Shown piece by piece: positions 15,276-23,486 of a DNA stretch of 64,000 nucleotides. The DNA is from Eubacteriales bacterium. GTDB lineage: Bacteria > Bacillota_A > Clostridia > Lachnospirales > Lachnospiraceae. Location: NCBI GenBank assembly GCA_030533315.1, contig JAUNJL010000003.1, positions 6,788 to 70,787 of the forward strand. Direction: 5' to 3'. The position numbers and the translations under genes are program-made. The number at the start of each line of letters is the position of its first letter. Positions within the stretch are counted from its first letter, which is position 1. Under the pieces are notes generated by a model. It made no database searches and was not told the DNA's origin. It saw only the letters and a list, made by a program, of their open reading frames with translations.

Positions 15276-15337
15276 CCCAGAAGGGGGAGCACGAGGGGGA
15301 AAACGGGCTTCGCAACTCCCAGAGCCTTCCCCCTCGC
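15276..15337 (+). repeat. 62-bp direct repeat, copy 2
   Basis: This is the second copy, 142 bp after the first. It is extended by an outer inverted repeat: AGAAGGGGG near 15279-15287 pairs with CCCCCTTCT ending at 15344. The layout resembles a small non-coding hairpin element rather than a gene. Confidence 0.9.
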
Positions 15338-15384
15338 CCCCTTCTGAACTACTCATAGAATTTTCGCAATTTCCCCGTGAAAAG

Positions 15385-15413
15385 TTGCAAAAAAAAGGAG
15401 AATATGATAAAAT
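15385..15413 (+). promoter_or_regulatory. Promoter of the surface-polymer cluster
   Basis: -35 TTGCAA (15385-15390), 17-bp spacer, -10 TAAAAT (15408-15413). It is the only strong promoter seen before the run of genes to 28647. Confidence 0.75.
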
Positions 15414-15542
15414 ACCTAGATAGTTCTGCCGGGACGGCCTGGGGATTTCGGCACATTTCCGTCATCCCTCCATGGCTGGCGGGGCAGGCCCCGGCCCGTC
15501 CTGGCCCGGAGCGAAAAACAGCGTGTGATGGATGGAGTGAAT

Positions 15543-16319
15543 ATGAAAAAATACATTGACAACCTGTTCCAATATCGGTTTCTTCTAAGTGAGCTGGTGA
15601 AAAAGGGGATCAAGCTGAAATACCGGCGTTCCTACCTGGGGATCGTTTGGTCCATGCTGGAGCCCCTGCTGACCATGGTGGTGCTGACCATCGTGTTCGG
15701 TACCCTTTACGGGAACACGAACAAGACCTTTCCCGTGTATATCCTGGCGGGACGGCTGCTGTACAGCTTTTATTCCACGGCCACAAAGTCCGCCCTGAAA
15801 TCCATACGATCCAATTCGGCCATGATCAAGAAGGTGTACGTCCCAAAGTACCTTTACCCTCTTTCCACGGTCATTTTTAATTATGTGATCTTTTTGATCT
15901 CCCTGATCGTGCTGGCCCTGGTGAGCCTGATCCTGGGAGTTAGGCCCACCGTGTATCTTTTCCAGGCCCCGGTGGCCCTGATCCTGATATGGATCCTGGC
16001 TTACGGAAGCGGGATGCTCCTGGCCACCATCGGCGTGTTTTTCCGGGATATGGAATACCTGTGGTCCGTGGTCCTTATGATCATCATGTATACCTGCGCC
16101 ATCTTCTATTACCCAGAAAAGCTCCTAAAAAGCGGCTGGGACTGGATCTTGAAGTACAATCCCCTGTACTGCATCATCAGCATTTTCCGGGATTCCCTTT
16201 TCGGACGGCCCATGAATCCTTCGTATCTTCTGTATGCGGCAGGCTTCAGCCTGGCCTGTCTGGCGGTGGGGCTGGTATGCTTTAAGAAAAAACAGGATGA
16301 TTTCATCCTCTATATTTAG
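15543..16319 (+). CDS. ABC-2 type polysaccharide/teichoic acid export permease
   Basis: This 258-residue protein has six predicted membrane spans and the family text YRRSYLGIVWSMLEPLLTM near residue 25 and KVYVPKYLYPLSTVIFNYVIFLIS. It matches the TagG/RfbA/Wzm group, which with an ATPase exports a finished lipid-linked polymer across the membrane. The ATG at 15543 has GGAG about 5 nt upstream; an in-frame ATG at 15525 is less well placed. The ATPase gene follows after 10 nt, so the two form one transporter. Confidence 0.92.
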   Translation: MKKYIDNLFQYRFLLSELVKKGIKLKYRRSYLGIVWSMLEPLLTMVVLTIVFGTLYGNTNKTFPVYILAGRLLYSFYSTATKSALKSIRSNSAMIKKVYVPKYLYPLSTVIFNYVIFLISLIVLALVSLILGVRPTVYLFQAPVALILIWILAYGSGMLLATIGVFFRDMEYLWSVVLMIIMYTCAIFYYPEKLLKSGWDWILKYNPLYCIISIFRDSLFGRPMNPSYLLYAAGFSLACLAVGLVCFKKKQDDFILYI

Positions 16320-16329
16320 GAGTGGAGAC

Positions 16330-17073
16330 ATGAGCGAAAAACCGGCGATCGTTGTAGACAATGTGAGCATGAAGTTTAATCTGAGCAAGGAAAGGGTGGA
16401 CAGCCTGAAGGATTACGTGATCAACATGCTGAAGGGCAAGATCCAGTATAATGAGTTCTGGGCCCTCCAGAACGTATCCTTCACCGTGAACAAGGGAGAC
16501 CGGGTGGGGATCCTGGGACTGAACGGGGCGGGAAAGAGCACCCTTTTGAAGGTGATCTGCGGTGTGTTCAAGCCCACGGAGGGGGCGGTGACGAAGCACG
16601 GCAAGATGGTGCCCCTGCTGGAGCTGGGCGCAGGCTTTGACCCCCAGTACACTGGCCAGGAAAATATCTATCTTTACGGTGCCATGCTGGGCTATTCCAA
16701 GTCCTTTATCGACGAGAAGTACGATGAGATCGTGGAATTTTCCGAGCTGAAAAAATTTATGGACGTTCCGGTGAAAAACTATTCCTCGGGAATGAAGTCC
16801 CGGCTGGGGTTTTCCATCGCCACGGTGGTATCTCCCAAGATCCTGATCCTGGACGAGGTGCTTTCGGTGGGAGATGCCAAGTTCCGCAGAAAAAGTGAGA
16901 ACAAGATTATGAGTATGTTTGACTCCGGGGTGACGGTGCTGTTCGTATCCCATTCCCTGGATCAGGTGAAGCGCCTTTGCAACAAGGCGATGATCCTGGA
17001 GAAGGGGAGGATGATCGCCTACGGGGACATTGACACCGTTGCGGAGGAGTATGCCCGGATGGTCGAGGGATGA
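16330..17073 (+). CDS. ABC transporter ATPase for polysaccharide/teichoic acid export
   Basis: This 247-residue TagH/Wzt-type ATPase shows Walker A GLNGAGKST, signature YSSGMKSRL, Walker B ILILDEVLSVGDAKF and switch His in VLFVSHS. The LLELGAGFDPQYTGQENIYL segment is typical of polymer exporters. It lacks the extra C-terminal domain with which some Wzt proteins recognise chain ends. RBS AGGAGTGGAG precedes the ATG at 16330. It powers the permease just upstream. Confidence 0.94.
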   Translation: MSEKPAIVVDNVSMKFNLSKERVDSLKDYVINMLKGKIQYNEFWALQNVSFTVNKGDRVGILGLNGAGKSTLLKVICGVFKPTEGAVTKHGKMVPLLELGAGFDPQYTGQENIYLYGAMLGYSKSFIDEKYDEIVEFSELKKFMDVPVKNYSSGMKSRLGFSIATVVSPKILILDEVLSVGDAKFRRKSENKIMSMFDSGVTVLFVSHSLDQVKRLCNKAMILEKGRMIAYGDIDTVAEEYARMVEG

Positions 17074-17095
17074 TCATGGAGAGAAGGAGGCTGTC

Positions 17096-18193
17096 ATGGG
17101 ACAAGGACTAAGAAAAGAAGATTCTGCCGCCTTAAAGGGTGCGGCCATCCTGATGATGGTGTTCCACCATTGCTTTCGGACGGCGGAGAAGTTTCAGGGC
17201 TATGAGCTGATCTTCTCTCCCTTTACCCAGGACCAGGTGGTGCGCCTGGGACTTCTGGCAAAGATCTGCGTGTCCATTTTCGCCTTTGTCTCAGGCTTCG
17301 GGCTCATGTACGGTTATCAGAAGAACCGGGAGAAGGATCCTCCCCTTGGGGACGGCGGCTGGATCAAAAGGCACCTGATCTCCACCTGCAGCGGCTTCTG
17401 GTTCCTTGCGGTTGTTTCTTATGTGCTTTACGGTCTGGCCCTGAGGGACTTCCGGTATGAGAAATGGGGAAATGATCCCGTGAAAAAGGCGGTGAACATC
17501 CTTCTGGACATGGCGGGGCTGTCTGGACTTTTCAAGACGAAGAGCATCAACGGGGCCTGGTGGTATCTTTCCGCCGCCATTCTTTTTATCGTGATCCTTC
17601 CTCTGCTGGCAAGGCTTCTGGAGGCCTGCGGAGGGCTGGCTTCCATGCTCCTTCTGCTGGCTCTTCCCAGAGTTTTGGGGACGGGCTATCCGGGAGGACG
17701 CAATCCTCTTTCCTTCCTGCCGGCCTTCCTGATGGGGATGATCTGCTGCAGGTACGACCTGCTTTTCCGTTTCCGCACATATTCCCCCCTGAAAAACAAA
17801 AAAGCGGGAGAGTGGCTGAAGGGGACCGTTCTGGGAGGGGCGGCCCTTTTGGGGGCTCTGGGCTATGCCTATGTGGACATGAAGTCGGTTTGGGAGTACC
17901 ATTACCTTGTGGTGCCCTTTCTGGTCATCCTTTTTTGTGTGGGATATCTTTTTCGGATCCTTCCCCTGTACCGGCTGCTCCAGTTTCTCGGCGCCCATTC
18001 CCTGAACATTTGGCTGCTCCACACCTTTGTGCGGGATTATATGAGGTCTCTGGTGTGGTCCGTGAAATATTTCCTTTTGTCCCCCCTGGTGATCCTGGCC
18101 ATCTCCCTGGCGTGCAGCCTCATCATAGAGGCGATCAAGAAAAAAAGCGGCTACAATGCCTGGATGGCGGGGCTGATGAAAGGTATGAAATGA
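17096..18193 (+). CDS. Acyltransferase family 3 membrane protein
   Basis: This 365-residue integral membrane protein has about ten hydrophobic spans. The opening ALKGAAILMMVFHHCFR, with HH near residue 24, matches the acyltransferase-3/OafA group, which moves acetyl or succinyl groups onto surface sugars or polyols. The likely target is the polymer made by this cluster. The ATG at 17096 has AAGGAGG 5 nt upstream; the extension to 17030 overlaps the ATPase gene and is rejected. It sits 22 nt after the ATPase. Confidence 0.8.
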   Translation: MGQGLRKEDSAALKGAAILMMVFHHCFRTAEKFQGYELIFSPFTQDQVVRLGLLAKICVSIFAFVSGFGLMYGYQKNREKDPPLGDGGWIKRHLISTCSGFWFLAVVSYVLYGLALRDFRYEKWGNDPVKKAVNILLDMAGLSGLFKTKSINGAWWYLSAAILFIVILPLLARLLEACGGLASMLLLLALPRVLGTGYPGGRNPLSFLPAFLMGMICCRYDLLFRFRTYSPLKNKKAGEWLKGTVLGGAALLGALGYAYVDMKSVWEYHYLVVPFLVILFCVGYLFRILPLYRLLQFLGAHSLNIWLLHTFVRDYMRSLVWSVKYFLLSPLVILAISLACSLIIEAIKKKSGYNAWMAGLMKGMK

Positions 18194-18203
18194 GGAGTGG
18201 CTT

Positions 18204-19310
18204 GTGAAGATCTTGCAGGTGGGTTTGGGAAACAACCCTGGAGGCCTGGAGGCCTTTGTGATCAATTATTATAAGGAGCTGGCAAAGAGAGGCGTATCCT
18301 TCGATTTCGTTTCCATGTATGGGCGGATTGCACACGAAGAGGAGATCCTCAGACTTTCGGGCCGGGTATTTTACGTGCCCAACGTAAAAAAGGATTACTT
18401 TGGCTACGTGAAAGCCATGAAGGCTCTTTTGCGGCGGGAGAGGTACGACGTGGTGCATGTGCACATGCTGTCCGCAGCCAACATCCTCCCTTTGAAGCTG
18501 GCCAGAAAAGCAGGTGTGAGGACCGTCATCGCCCATTCCCACAACACCTCGGCTCCCGGCCTTCTCCGAAAAGGGATGGACGTTCTCCACAAGCCTTTGA
18601 TCGGCCGGTACGCCACAAGAAGGCTGGCCTGCTCAGAAGCGGCGGGAGCCTGGCTTTTCGGAAGGAGGGCCATGGAGGAGGGACAGGTGATCCTGGTGCC
18701 AAACGCCATCGACGTGGAAAAATATGCCTTCTCCCCGGAAAACAGAAGGAGGCTTCGGGAGGAGCTGGGACTTTCCATGGAGGATCTCGTCATTGGCCAT
18801 GTGGGCCGTTTCCAGATCCAGAAAAACCATGAGGGGCTCCTTCGCATCTTTGCCGCAGCGGCAAAAATAGAAGAGAGGGCAAGGCTCCTCCTGGTGGGAG
18901 AGGGGGAGCTTATGGAAAAGATCCAGGCGGAGGTGAGAGAGTACGGCCTGGAAGACCGGGTGATCTTTGCGGGGGTGCGCCTGGACGTGGAAAGGCTTTT
19001 GTCCGCCATGGACGTCTTTTTGTTCCCCTCACTTTTTGAGGGGCTGCCCTTCACCTTGGTGGAGGCCCAGGCAAACGGCCTTCCCTGCGTGATCTCCCGT
19101 ACCATTTCCAGGGAGGCGGTGGTCAGCCCCCAGACCGTAAGGATGCTGGATCTAAGGGAAGACGAGGAGATCTGGGCCAGGGAGCTTCTCTCCTTTTCAG
19201 GTCAGGAGAGGGAGGCTGAGGGCCCCATCCGGGATCGTCTGTCCAGGAGCCGGTTTGACATCCAGCAGGAGGCGGACCGGCTGCTGGAGCTATACCGGGA
19301 AAAGGCCTGA
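18204..19310 (+). CDS. Glycosyltransferase family 4 protein (EpsF-like)
   Basis: This 368-residue GT-B enzyme has an N-terminal acceptor half (ILQVGLGNNPGGLEAFVINYY, VVHVHMLSA) and a donor half with VGRFQIQKNHEGLL, LLLVGEGEL and the EX7E-type segment FPSLFEGLPFTLVEAQANGLP. It adds one sugar to a growing surface glycan; donor and acceptor are unknown. The start is GTG at 18204 with GAGGAG about 7 nt before it. It lies 10 nt after the acyltransferase gene. Confidence 0.9.
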   Translation: MKILQVGLGNNPGGLEAFVINYYKELAKRGVSFDFVSMYGRIAHEEEILRLSGRVFYVPNVKKDYFGYVKAMKALLRRERYDVVHVHMLSAANILPLKLARKAGVRTVIAHSHNTSAPGLLRKGMDVLHKPLIGRYATRRLACSEAAGAWLFGRRAMEEGQVILVPNAIDVEKYAFSPENRRRLREELGLSMEDLVIGHVGRFQIQKNHEGLLRIFAAAAKIEERARLLLVGEGELMEKIQAEVREYGLEDRVIFAGVRLDVERLLSAMDVFLFPSLFEGLPFTLVEAQANGLPCVISRTISREAVVSPQTVRMLDLREDEEIWARELLSFSGQEREAEGPIRDRLSRSRFDIQQEADRLLELYREKA

Positions 19311-19346
19311 GAGGGGGAAGCCTCCCCCATGTGAAAGGAGACACTG

Positions 19347-20366
19347 ATGGAGCAGAACATTGATTTTGTCCTCACCTGGGTGGATGGAAGCGACCCGGCC
19401 TGGCTCAAGGAGAGAGAGGCCTACCAGCCAGGGATGGGGGAGGACGGCAGGGAAAGCTGTTACCGGGACTGGGAAAACCTGGCATATTGGTTCCGGGGCG
19501 TGGAAAAATTTGCCCCCTGGTTCCACAAAATATATTTCGTCACCTGGGGGCACGTGCCTCAGTGGCTGGACACCGGCCATCCAAGGCTTCAGGTGGTCCG
19601 GCATGAGGAGTTTTTGAAGAAGGAATACCTGCCCACCTTCAACATCAACCCCATTGAGCTGAACTTCCACCGGATCCCCGGCCTTTCGGAGCGGTTCGTG
19701 TATTTTAACGACGATATGTTTCTGCTGTCTCCGGTGGAGCCGGAGGATTTTTTTAAGAACGGGCTGCCCAGGGACTGCTGTATCGAGACGGCACTTGCCT
19801 CGGACAATGTGGAGAATCCCTTTGCTCATATCCTGATGAACGATGCGGCCCTGGTGAACATGCACTTCCGAAAGCGACAGGTGATCCGAAAGCAGATCAA
19901 AAAGTGGTTCAGTCCCGCATACGGCTCCATGGTGTTCCGAAATCTGCTGATGCTGCCTTACCGGGAATTTTCTTCCTTCAAGTACACCCACCTTCCCAGC
20001 CCCTTTTTGAAAAGCACCTACGAAAAGCTGTGGGAGGCAGAGGGAGAACGGCTGGACCGTCTTTGCCGCAGCCGGTTCCGCTCTGTCTTTGACGTGAACC
20101 AGTACGTGCTCAAGTATTGGCAGTACATGGAAGGAAAATATGAGCCTCAGTCCCCGGGGATTGGGGAATTTTGCCTGATGGGAAGGGACGAGGAGCGGAT
20201 GTTTGAGATCCTGCGGGGCCAGAAAAAGAAGATGATCTGCATCAATGACGATTCCAGGTTCCAGGATTTTGAGGGGATGAAGCGGAAAGTGATCCAGGCC
20301 TTCGACTCCATCCTTCCGGAAAGATCCTCCTTTGAGAAAGATACCGGGAACGGGGGGACCATATGA
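19347..20366 (+). CDS. Stealth-family capsular polysaccharide phosphotransferase
   Basis: This 339-residue protein has the ordered Stealth blocks: CR1 DFVLTWVDGSDPAW at the N-terminus, CR2 (RDWENLAYWFRGVEKFAP, YFVTWGHVPQWL, YLPTFNINPIELN, GLSERFVYFNDDMFL), CR3 near residue 205 and a short CR4 with CINDD near residue 297. Stealth enzymes transfer hexose-1-phosphate from UDP-sugars, forming phosphodiester-linked polymers. With TagD and TagF proteins next door, the polymer probably holds both sugar-phosphate and glycerol-phosphate. RBS AAAGGAG precedes the ATG at 19347. It overlaps the next gene by 4 nt (ATGA). Confidence 0.92.
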   Translation: MEQNIDFVLTWVDGSDPAWLKEREAYQPGMGEDGRESCYRDWENLAYWFRGVEKFAPWFHKIYFVTWGHVPQWLDTGHPRLQVVRHEEFLKKEYLPTFNINPIELNFHRIPGLSERFVYFNDDMFLLSPVEPEDFFKNGLPRDCCIETALASDNVENPFAHILMNDAALVNMHFRKRQVIRKQIKKWFSPAYGSMVFRNLLMLPYREFSSFKYTHLPSPFLKSTYEKLWEAEGERLDRLCRSRFRSVFDVNQYVLKYWQYMEGKYEPQSPGIGEFCLMGRDEERMFEILRGQKKKMICINDDSRFQDFEGMKRKVIQAFDSILPERSSFEKDTGNGGTI

Positions 20367-21640
20367 AAATCAAGGCCATCAAAAAAACCATTAAGGAGAG
20401 GGGGCTCTGGGAGGCCATCCTCTATTATGCCTGCCGTTTTCTCTCCAAGTCCTCCATGAGGATTCTGGGGAAATACACCTCCTCCCGTCCGGTGAAGCCG
20501 AACCGGATCGTGTTTAAAAACCGGGAAATGCAGGATTTTACGGACAATGCCAGGGCTTTGTTTGAATATCTGGTGGAAAACGGGTATAATGAAAAATATG
20601 AGATCATCTACATGGTTTCCCAGAAGAAGCATTTCCGAAAAAACAGCATTCCCCATGTGCGGTTCGTGACGGCGGAGAGCCCCAGAAGCTTCACCAGCCC
20701 CCTGGCCTATTACTATGGCGCCACCGCCCATTATTTCTTTTACACCAATCACAGCGCAGATCTGAACCGGTATCATGGGAGGGGACAGGTCACCGTCAAT
20801 CTCTGGCATGGCTGCGGCTATAAGGGGACGGTGAGGAACAACCGGGACGTTCCCCACAGTGACACCATGGCGGCCTTTGACTACGCCATCGTGCCGGGGC
20901 CGGTCTTTGTGAGGACGAAGGCGGCCTACTGGGGCTGTGAGGAAAAAAAGCTGCTGCCCCTGGGCTATCCCCGCTATGACTGGATGCTGGATCCCGCCAA
21001 TGACAAAAGAGCCTTCCTGAAAAGGCTTTTTGGCTGGGAGGAGGATACCAAAACGGTGATCTGGATGCCCACCTTCCGAAAAAGCAGCCTGGAGGGCTAC
21101 GGGGAAAACAGCATATCCCTGCCCTACGACCTGCCGGCCCTGGAAGGGGAGGAGGAGATGGGCCTTCTGGATGAGCATCTTCGGAGGCTGAAGCTGCTTT
21201 TGATCGTGAAAAAGCATCCCATGCAGGTGGGATGGTCCGAAAAAAGGGCGGCCTACACCAACATCCGGTACGTTACGGATGAGCTGCTGAGGGAGAAGGA
21301 CGTGCTCCTTTACCGGCTGGTGGGGATCTGCGACGCCCTGATCTCCGATTATTCCTCCATTGCGGTGGATTATCTGCTTTTGGACCGCCCTCTTGCCTTT
21401 GTCCTGACGGATTACCAGCGCTATCAGGATACCAGGGGCTTCGTCTTCGAAAATCCCCTGGACTATATGCCGGGAGAAAAGGTCTTTACCTTCCGGCAGC
21501 TTTTGGAGTTTTTCACCCACGTGAAGGAGGGGCAGGATCTTTTCCGGGAGGAGCGCCGCAGGCTGCTGCCTGTGATGCACAACCAGTCTGAGCGGTACTG
21601 CCGGCGTCTGGCAGAGTATTTTTTGGAGGAACCAAGATGA
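20363..21640 (+). CDS. CDP-glycerol glycerophosphotransferase family protein (TagB/TagF)
   Basis: This 425-residue protein has the glyphos-transferase motifs VNLWHGCGYKG, LPLGYPRYD, WMPTFRKS, IVKKHP and ALISDYSSIAVDYLLLDRP. The family adds or polymerises glycerol phosphate from CDP-glycerol on a membrane-linked acceptor. Some relatives use CDP-ribitol, so the polyol is inferred from tagD downstream. It overlaps the Stealth gene and tagD by 4 nt each, so translation is likely coupled. It is a close paralogue of the protein at 22090. Confidence 0.92.
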   Translation: MKIKAIKKTIKERGLWEAILYYACRFLSKSSMRILGKYTSSRPVKPNRIVFKNREMQDFTDNARALFEYLVENGYNEKYEIIYMVSQKKHFRKNSIPHVRFVTAESPRSFTSPLAYYYGATAHYFFYTNHSADLNRYHGRGQVTVNLWHGCGYKGTVRNNRDVPHSDTMAAFDYAIVPGPVFVRTKAAYWGCEEKKLLPLGYPRYDWMLDPANDKRAFLKRLFGWEEDTKTVIWMPTFRKSSLEGYGENSISLPYDLPALEGEEEMGLLDEHLRRLKLLLIVKKHPMQVGWSEKRAAYTNIRYVTDELLREKDVLLYRLVGICDALISDYSSIAVDYLLLDRPLAFVLTDYQRYQDTRGFVFENPLDYMPGEKVFTFRQLLEFFTHVKEGQDLFREERRRLLPVMHNQSERYCRRLAEYFLEEPR

Positions 21641-22053
21641 GAAAATTAATCGGATATACACAGGGAACCTACGACATGTTCCACATCGGCCACTTGAACC
21701 TGATCAAGAATGCCAAGAGGCGGTGCGACTATCTCATCGTGGGAGTCAATACGGATGAGCTGGTGGAAAGCTACAAGCATAAGCGGCCCATCGTTCCCTT
21801 AGAGGAGCGGGCGGAGATCGTCCGGTCCATCAAATACGTGGATGAGATCCTGGTCACCGACACCCTGGACAAAAGGGCCATCTGGGACAGGATCCGCTTT
21901 GACGAGATCTACATCGGGGACGACTGGAAGGGGAACCAGCGGTGGGAGCGCACCGGAAAGGAGATGGAGGAGCTGGGAGCGAGGCTGGTGTACCTGCCTT
22001 ACACAAAGGATACCTCCTCCACCATGCTGCGGGAAAAGCTGAAGGATTATTGA
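21637..22053 (+). CDS. tagD: Glycerol-3-phosphate cytidylyltransferase
   Basis: This 138-residue enzyme makes CDP-glycerol from CTP and sn-glycerol-3-phosphate. It has GTYDMFHIGHLNLI with the HxGH nucleotide-binding motif, the family segment FDEIYIGDDWKG and a C-terminal KDTSST in place of RTEGISTT. The size is normal for TagD. It supplies the donor for the TagB/TagF proteins around it and is the best evidence that this cluster makes a glycerol-phosphate polymer. It overlaps the preceding gene by ATGA. Confidence 0.95.
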   Translation: MRKLIGYTQGTYDMFHIGHLNLIKNAKRRCDYLIVGVNTDELVESYKHKRPIVPLEERAEIVRSIKYVDEILVTDTLDKRAIWDRIRFDEIYIGDDWKGNQRWERTGKEMEELGARLVYLPYTKDTSSTMLREKLKDY

Positions 22054-22089
22054 TCACCCTGGGAGGGAAAGCACAGAAAGAAGAGGATT

Positions 22090-23361
22090 ATGGGAAAAAT
22101 CAGTAGAAAATTAACCAAGATAGCGGCAAAGCTGGGGGGCGTGCAGGAGGAAAAGGGAAAGGAAGCGGCGGTCAATTCCTTCCTGGCCTACGTCACCTAT
22201 GCGCTGTATGACAAGCATAGGATCAAGAGGCTGAAAAAGTTTCCGCCCAAGCTGGTGGAAAACAGGATCCTGTTTGAGACAAACGACGATTTTACGGACA
22301 ACAGCCGGGCTCTTTTTGACTACATGCTGGAAAAGGGCTATCAGGAAAAATACGAGCTGATCTGGCTGGTTCACCAGCCGGAGAAATATAAAGAGTTTGA
22401 GACGAAAAACGTGAGGTTTGTCCAGAATTTCAAGAAGGATTCCGGCGTGCGCCGGGCAGAGGCCTATGAATGCGCCCTCACCTCCAAATATATCTTTTAC
22501 ACCCAGGCCTTTAACTGGATCGGGATGTCCAGAAGGGGCCAGGTTTTCGTCAATCTTTGGCATGGCTGCGGCTATAAGGCCAACAAAAACAACCGGAAGG
22601 TGTTTTTTGATTACTGCCTGGTGCCGGGAGACATTTTTATTGAGACGAAAAAGGAGTTTTTCGGGTGCAGTTCCAAAAAGCTCCTTCCCATCGGCTATCC
22701 CCGCTATGACATGATGCTGGCGGGCAGCGACAAGGCCAGGGCCTACCGGGAACGTCTCCTATCCGAGACCAAAAGCACCCACCTGGTGCTCTGGATGCCC
22801 ACCTACCGCCATGCCACCAGCCAGCGCCTCAACGAGGAGACCCTGAACAATGAGTTTAACATCCCCATTGTGGATGACAGGGAAAAGCTGTTAAGGCTTA
22901 ATGATTTCTGCAGGGAGCAGGGAATCCTTCTGGTGATCAAAAAGCATTACCTACAGATCCCTTATGATTTTGGGGAAAACGTGCTGACCAACATCATCTA
23001 CGTGGAAAACGGGGATCTGGACCGGGAGGGAGTCCAGCTTTATCAGTTCATCAACTGCTCGGACGCCCTGATCTCGGATTATTCCTCCGTGGCCATTGAC
23101 TATCTGCTTTTGGACCGGCCTCTTGCCTTTACCCTGGACGATTACGACGCCTACACCCAGTCCAGGGGCTGGGTTTTTGAGGATCCCCTGGAATATATGC
23201 CGGGCGCCCATGTGTACAGCATGGAGGAGTTCTGCGCCTTTCTTCTGGACGTGAAGGAGGGACGGGACGACTATGGGGAGAAGCGGGCAAAGGTGCGGGC
23301 AAAGACCCACAACGTCTGCGAAAATTACTGCCAGCGGGTTTTGGACTACTTTGGAATTTGA
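22090..23361 (+). CDS. CDP-glycerol glycerophosphotransferase family protein (TagB/TagF)
   Basis: This 423-residue protein is a paralogue of the 20363 protein. It has VNLWHGCGYKA, LLPIGYPRYD, LWMPTYRH, LVIKKHYLQ and ALISDYSSVAIDYLLLDRP. The first 40 residues are basic and amphipathic, suiting peripheral membrane attachment. Having two such enzymes suggests one primes and one extends the polymer, or that each adds a different unit. RBS AAGAGG is close to the ATG at 22090. Directly after its stop a 50-bp tandem repeat begins. Confidence 0.92.
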   Translation: MGKISRKLTKIAAKLGGVQEEKGKEAAVNSFLAYVTYALYDKHRIKRLKKFPPKLVENRILFETNDDFTDNSRALFDYMLEKGYQEKYELIWLVHQPEKYKEFETKNVRFVQNFKKDSGVRRAEAYECALTSKYIFYTQAFNWIGMSRRGQVFVNLWHGCGYKANKNNRKVFFDYCLVPGDIFIETKKEFFGCSSKKLLPIGYPRYDMMLAGSDKARAYRERLLSETKSTHLVLWMPTYRHATSQRLNEETLNNEFNIPIVDDREKLLRLNDFCREQGILLVIKKHYLQIPYDFGENVLTNIIYVENGDLDREGVQLYQFINCSDALISDYSSVAIDYLLLDRPLAFTLDDYDAYTQSRGWVFEDPLEYMPGAHVYSMEEFCAFLLDVKEGRDDYGEKRAKVRAKTHNVCENYCQRVLDYFGI

Positions 23362-23370
23362 AAAGCGATA

Positions 23371-23485
23371 GGCGATAGGAGGAAACCCCTAAAGGGGGTA
23401 CCATTATGCCCAAAAACACGGGCGATAGGGGGAAACCCCACAAGGGGGTACCATTATGCCCAAAAACACGGGCGATAGGAGGAAA
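23371..23485 (+). repeat. 50-bp tandem repeat carrying ribosome binding site and ATG
   Basis: Unit 1 (23371-23420) and unit 2 (23421-23470) differ at about 3 of 50 positions, and a 15-bp partial unit (23471-23485) supplies the RBS of the next gene. Each full unit has GGCGATAGG-AGGAAA-like text, a short ACCCC/GGGGGT hairpin and an ATG (23406 and 23456). The unit is not a multiple of 3, so copy changes would shift frame for any start inside it. Confidence 0.92.
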
Positions 23486-23486
23486 T

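Noticed and set aside
15032..15423. Several short overlapping frames on both strands
   Set aside because: They are created by the GC-rich direct and inverted repeats. No start site or recognisable product.
23371..23485. CRISPR-like array
   Set aside because: The units are directly adjacent 50-bp tandem repeats with no spacers, and only two full copies exist.
23406..23486. N-terminal extension of the GT4 protein
   Set aside because: The added 27 residues are translated from the tandem repeat and have no family character; the ATG at 23487 has an excellent AGGAGG.
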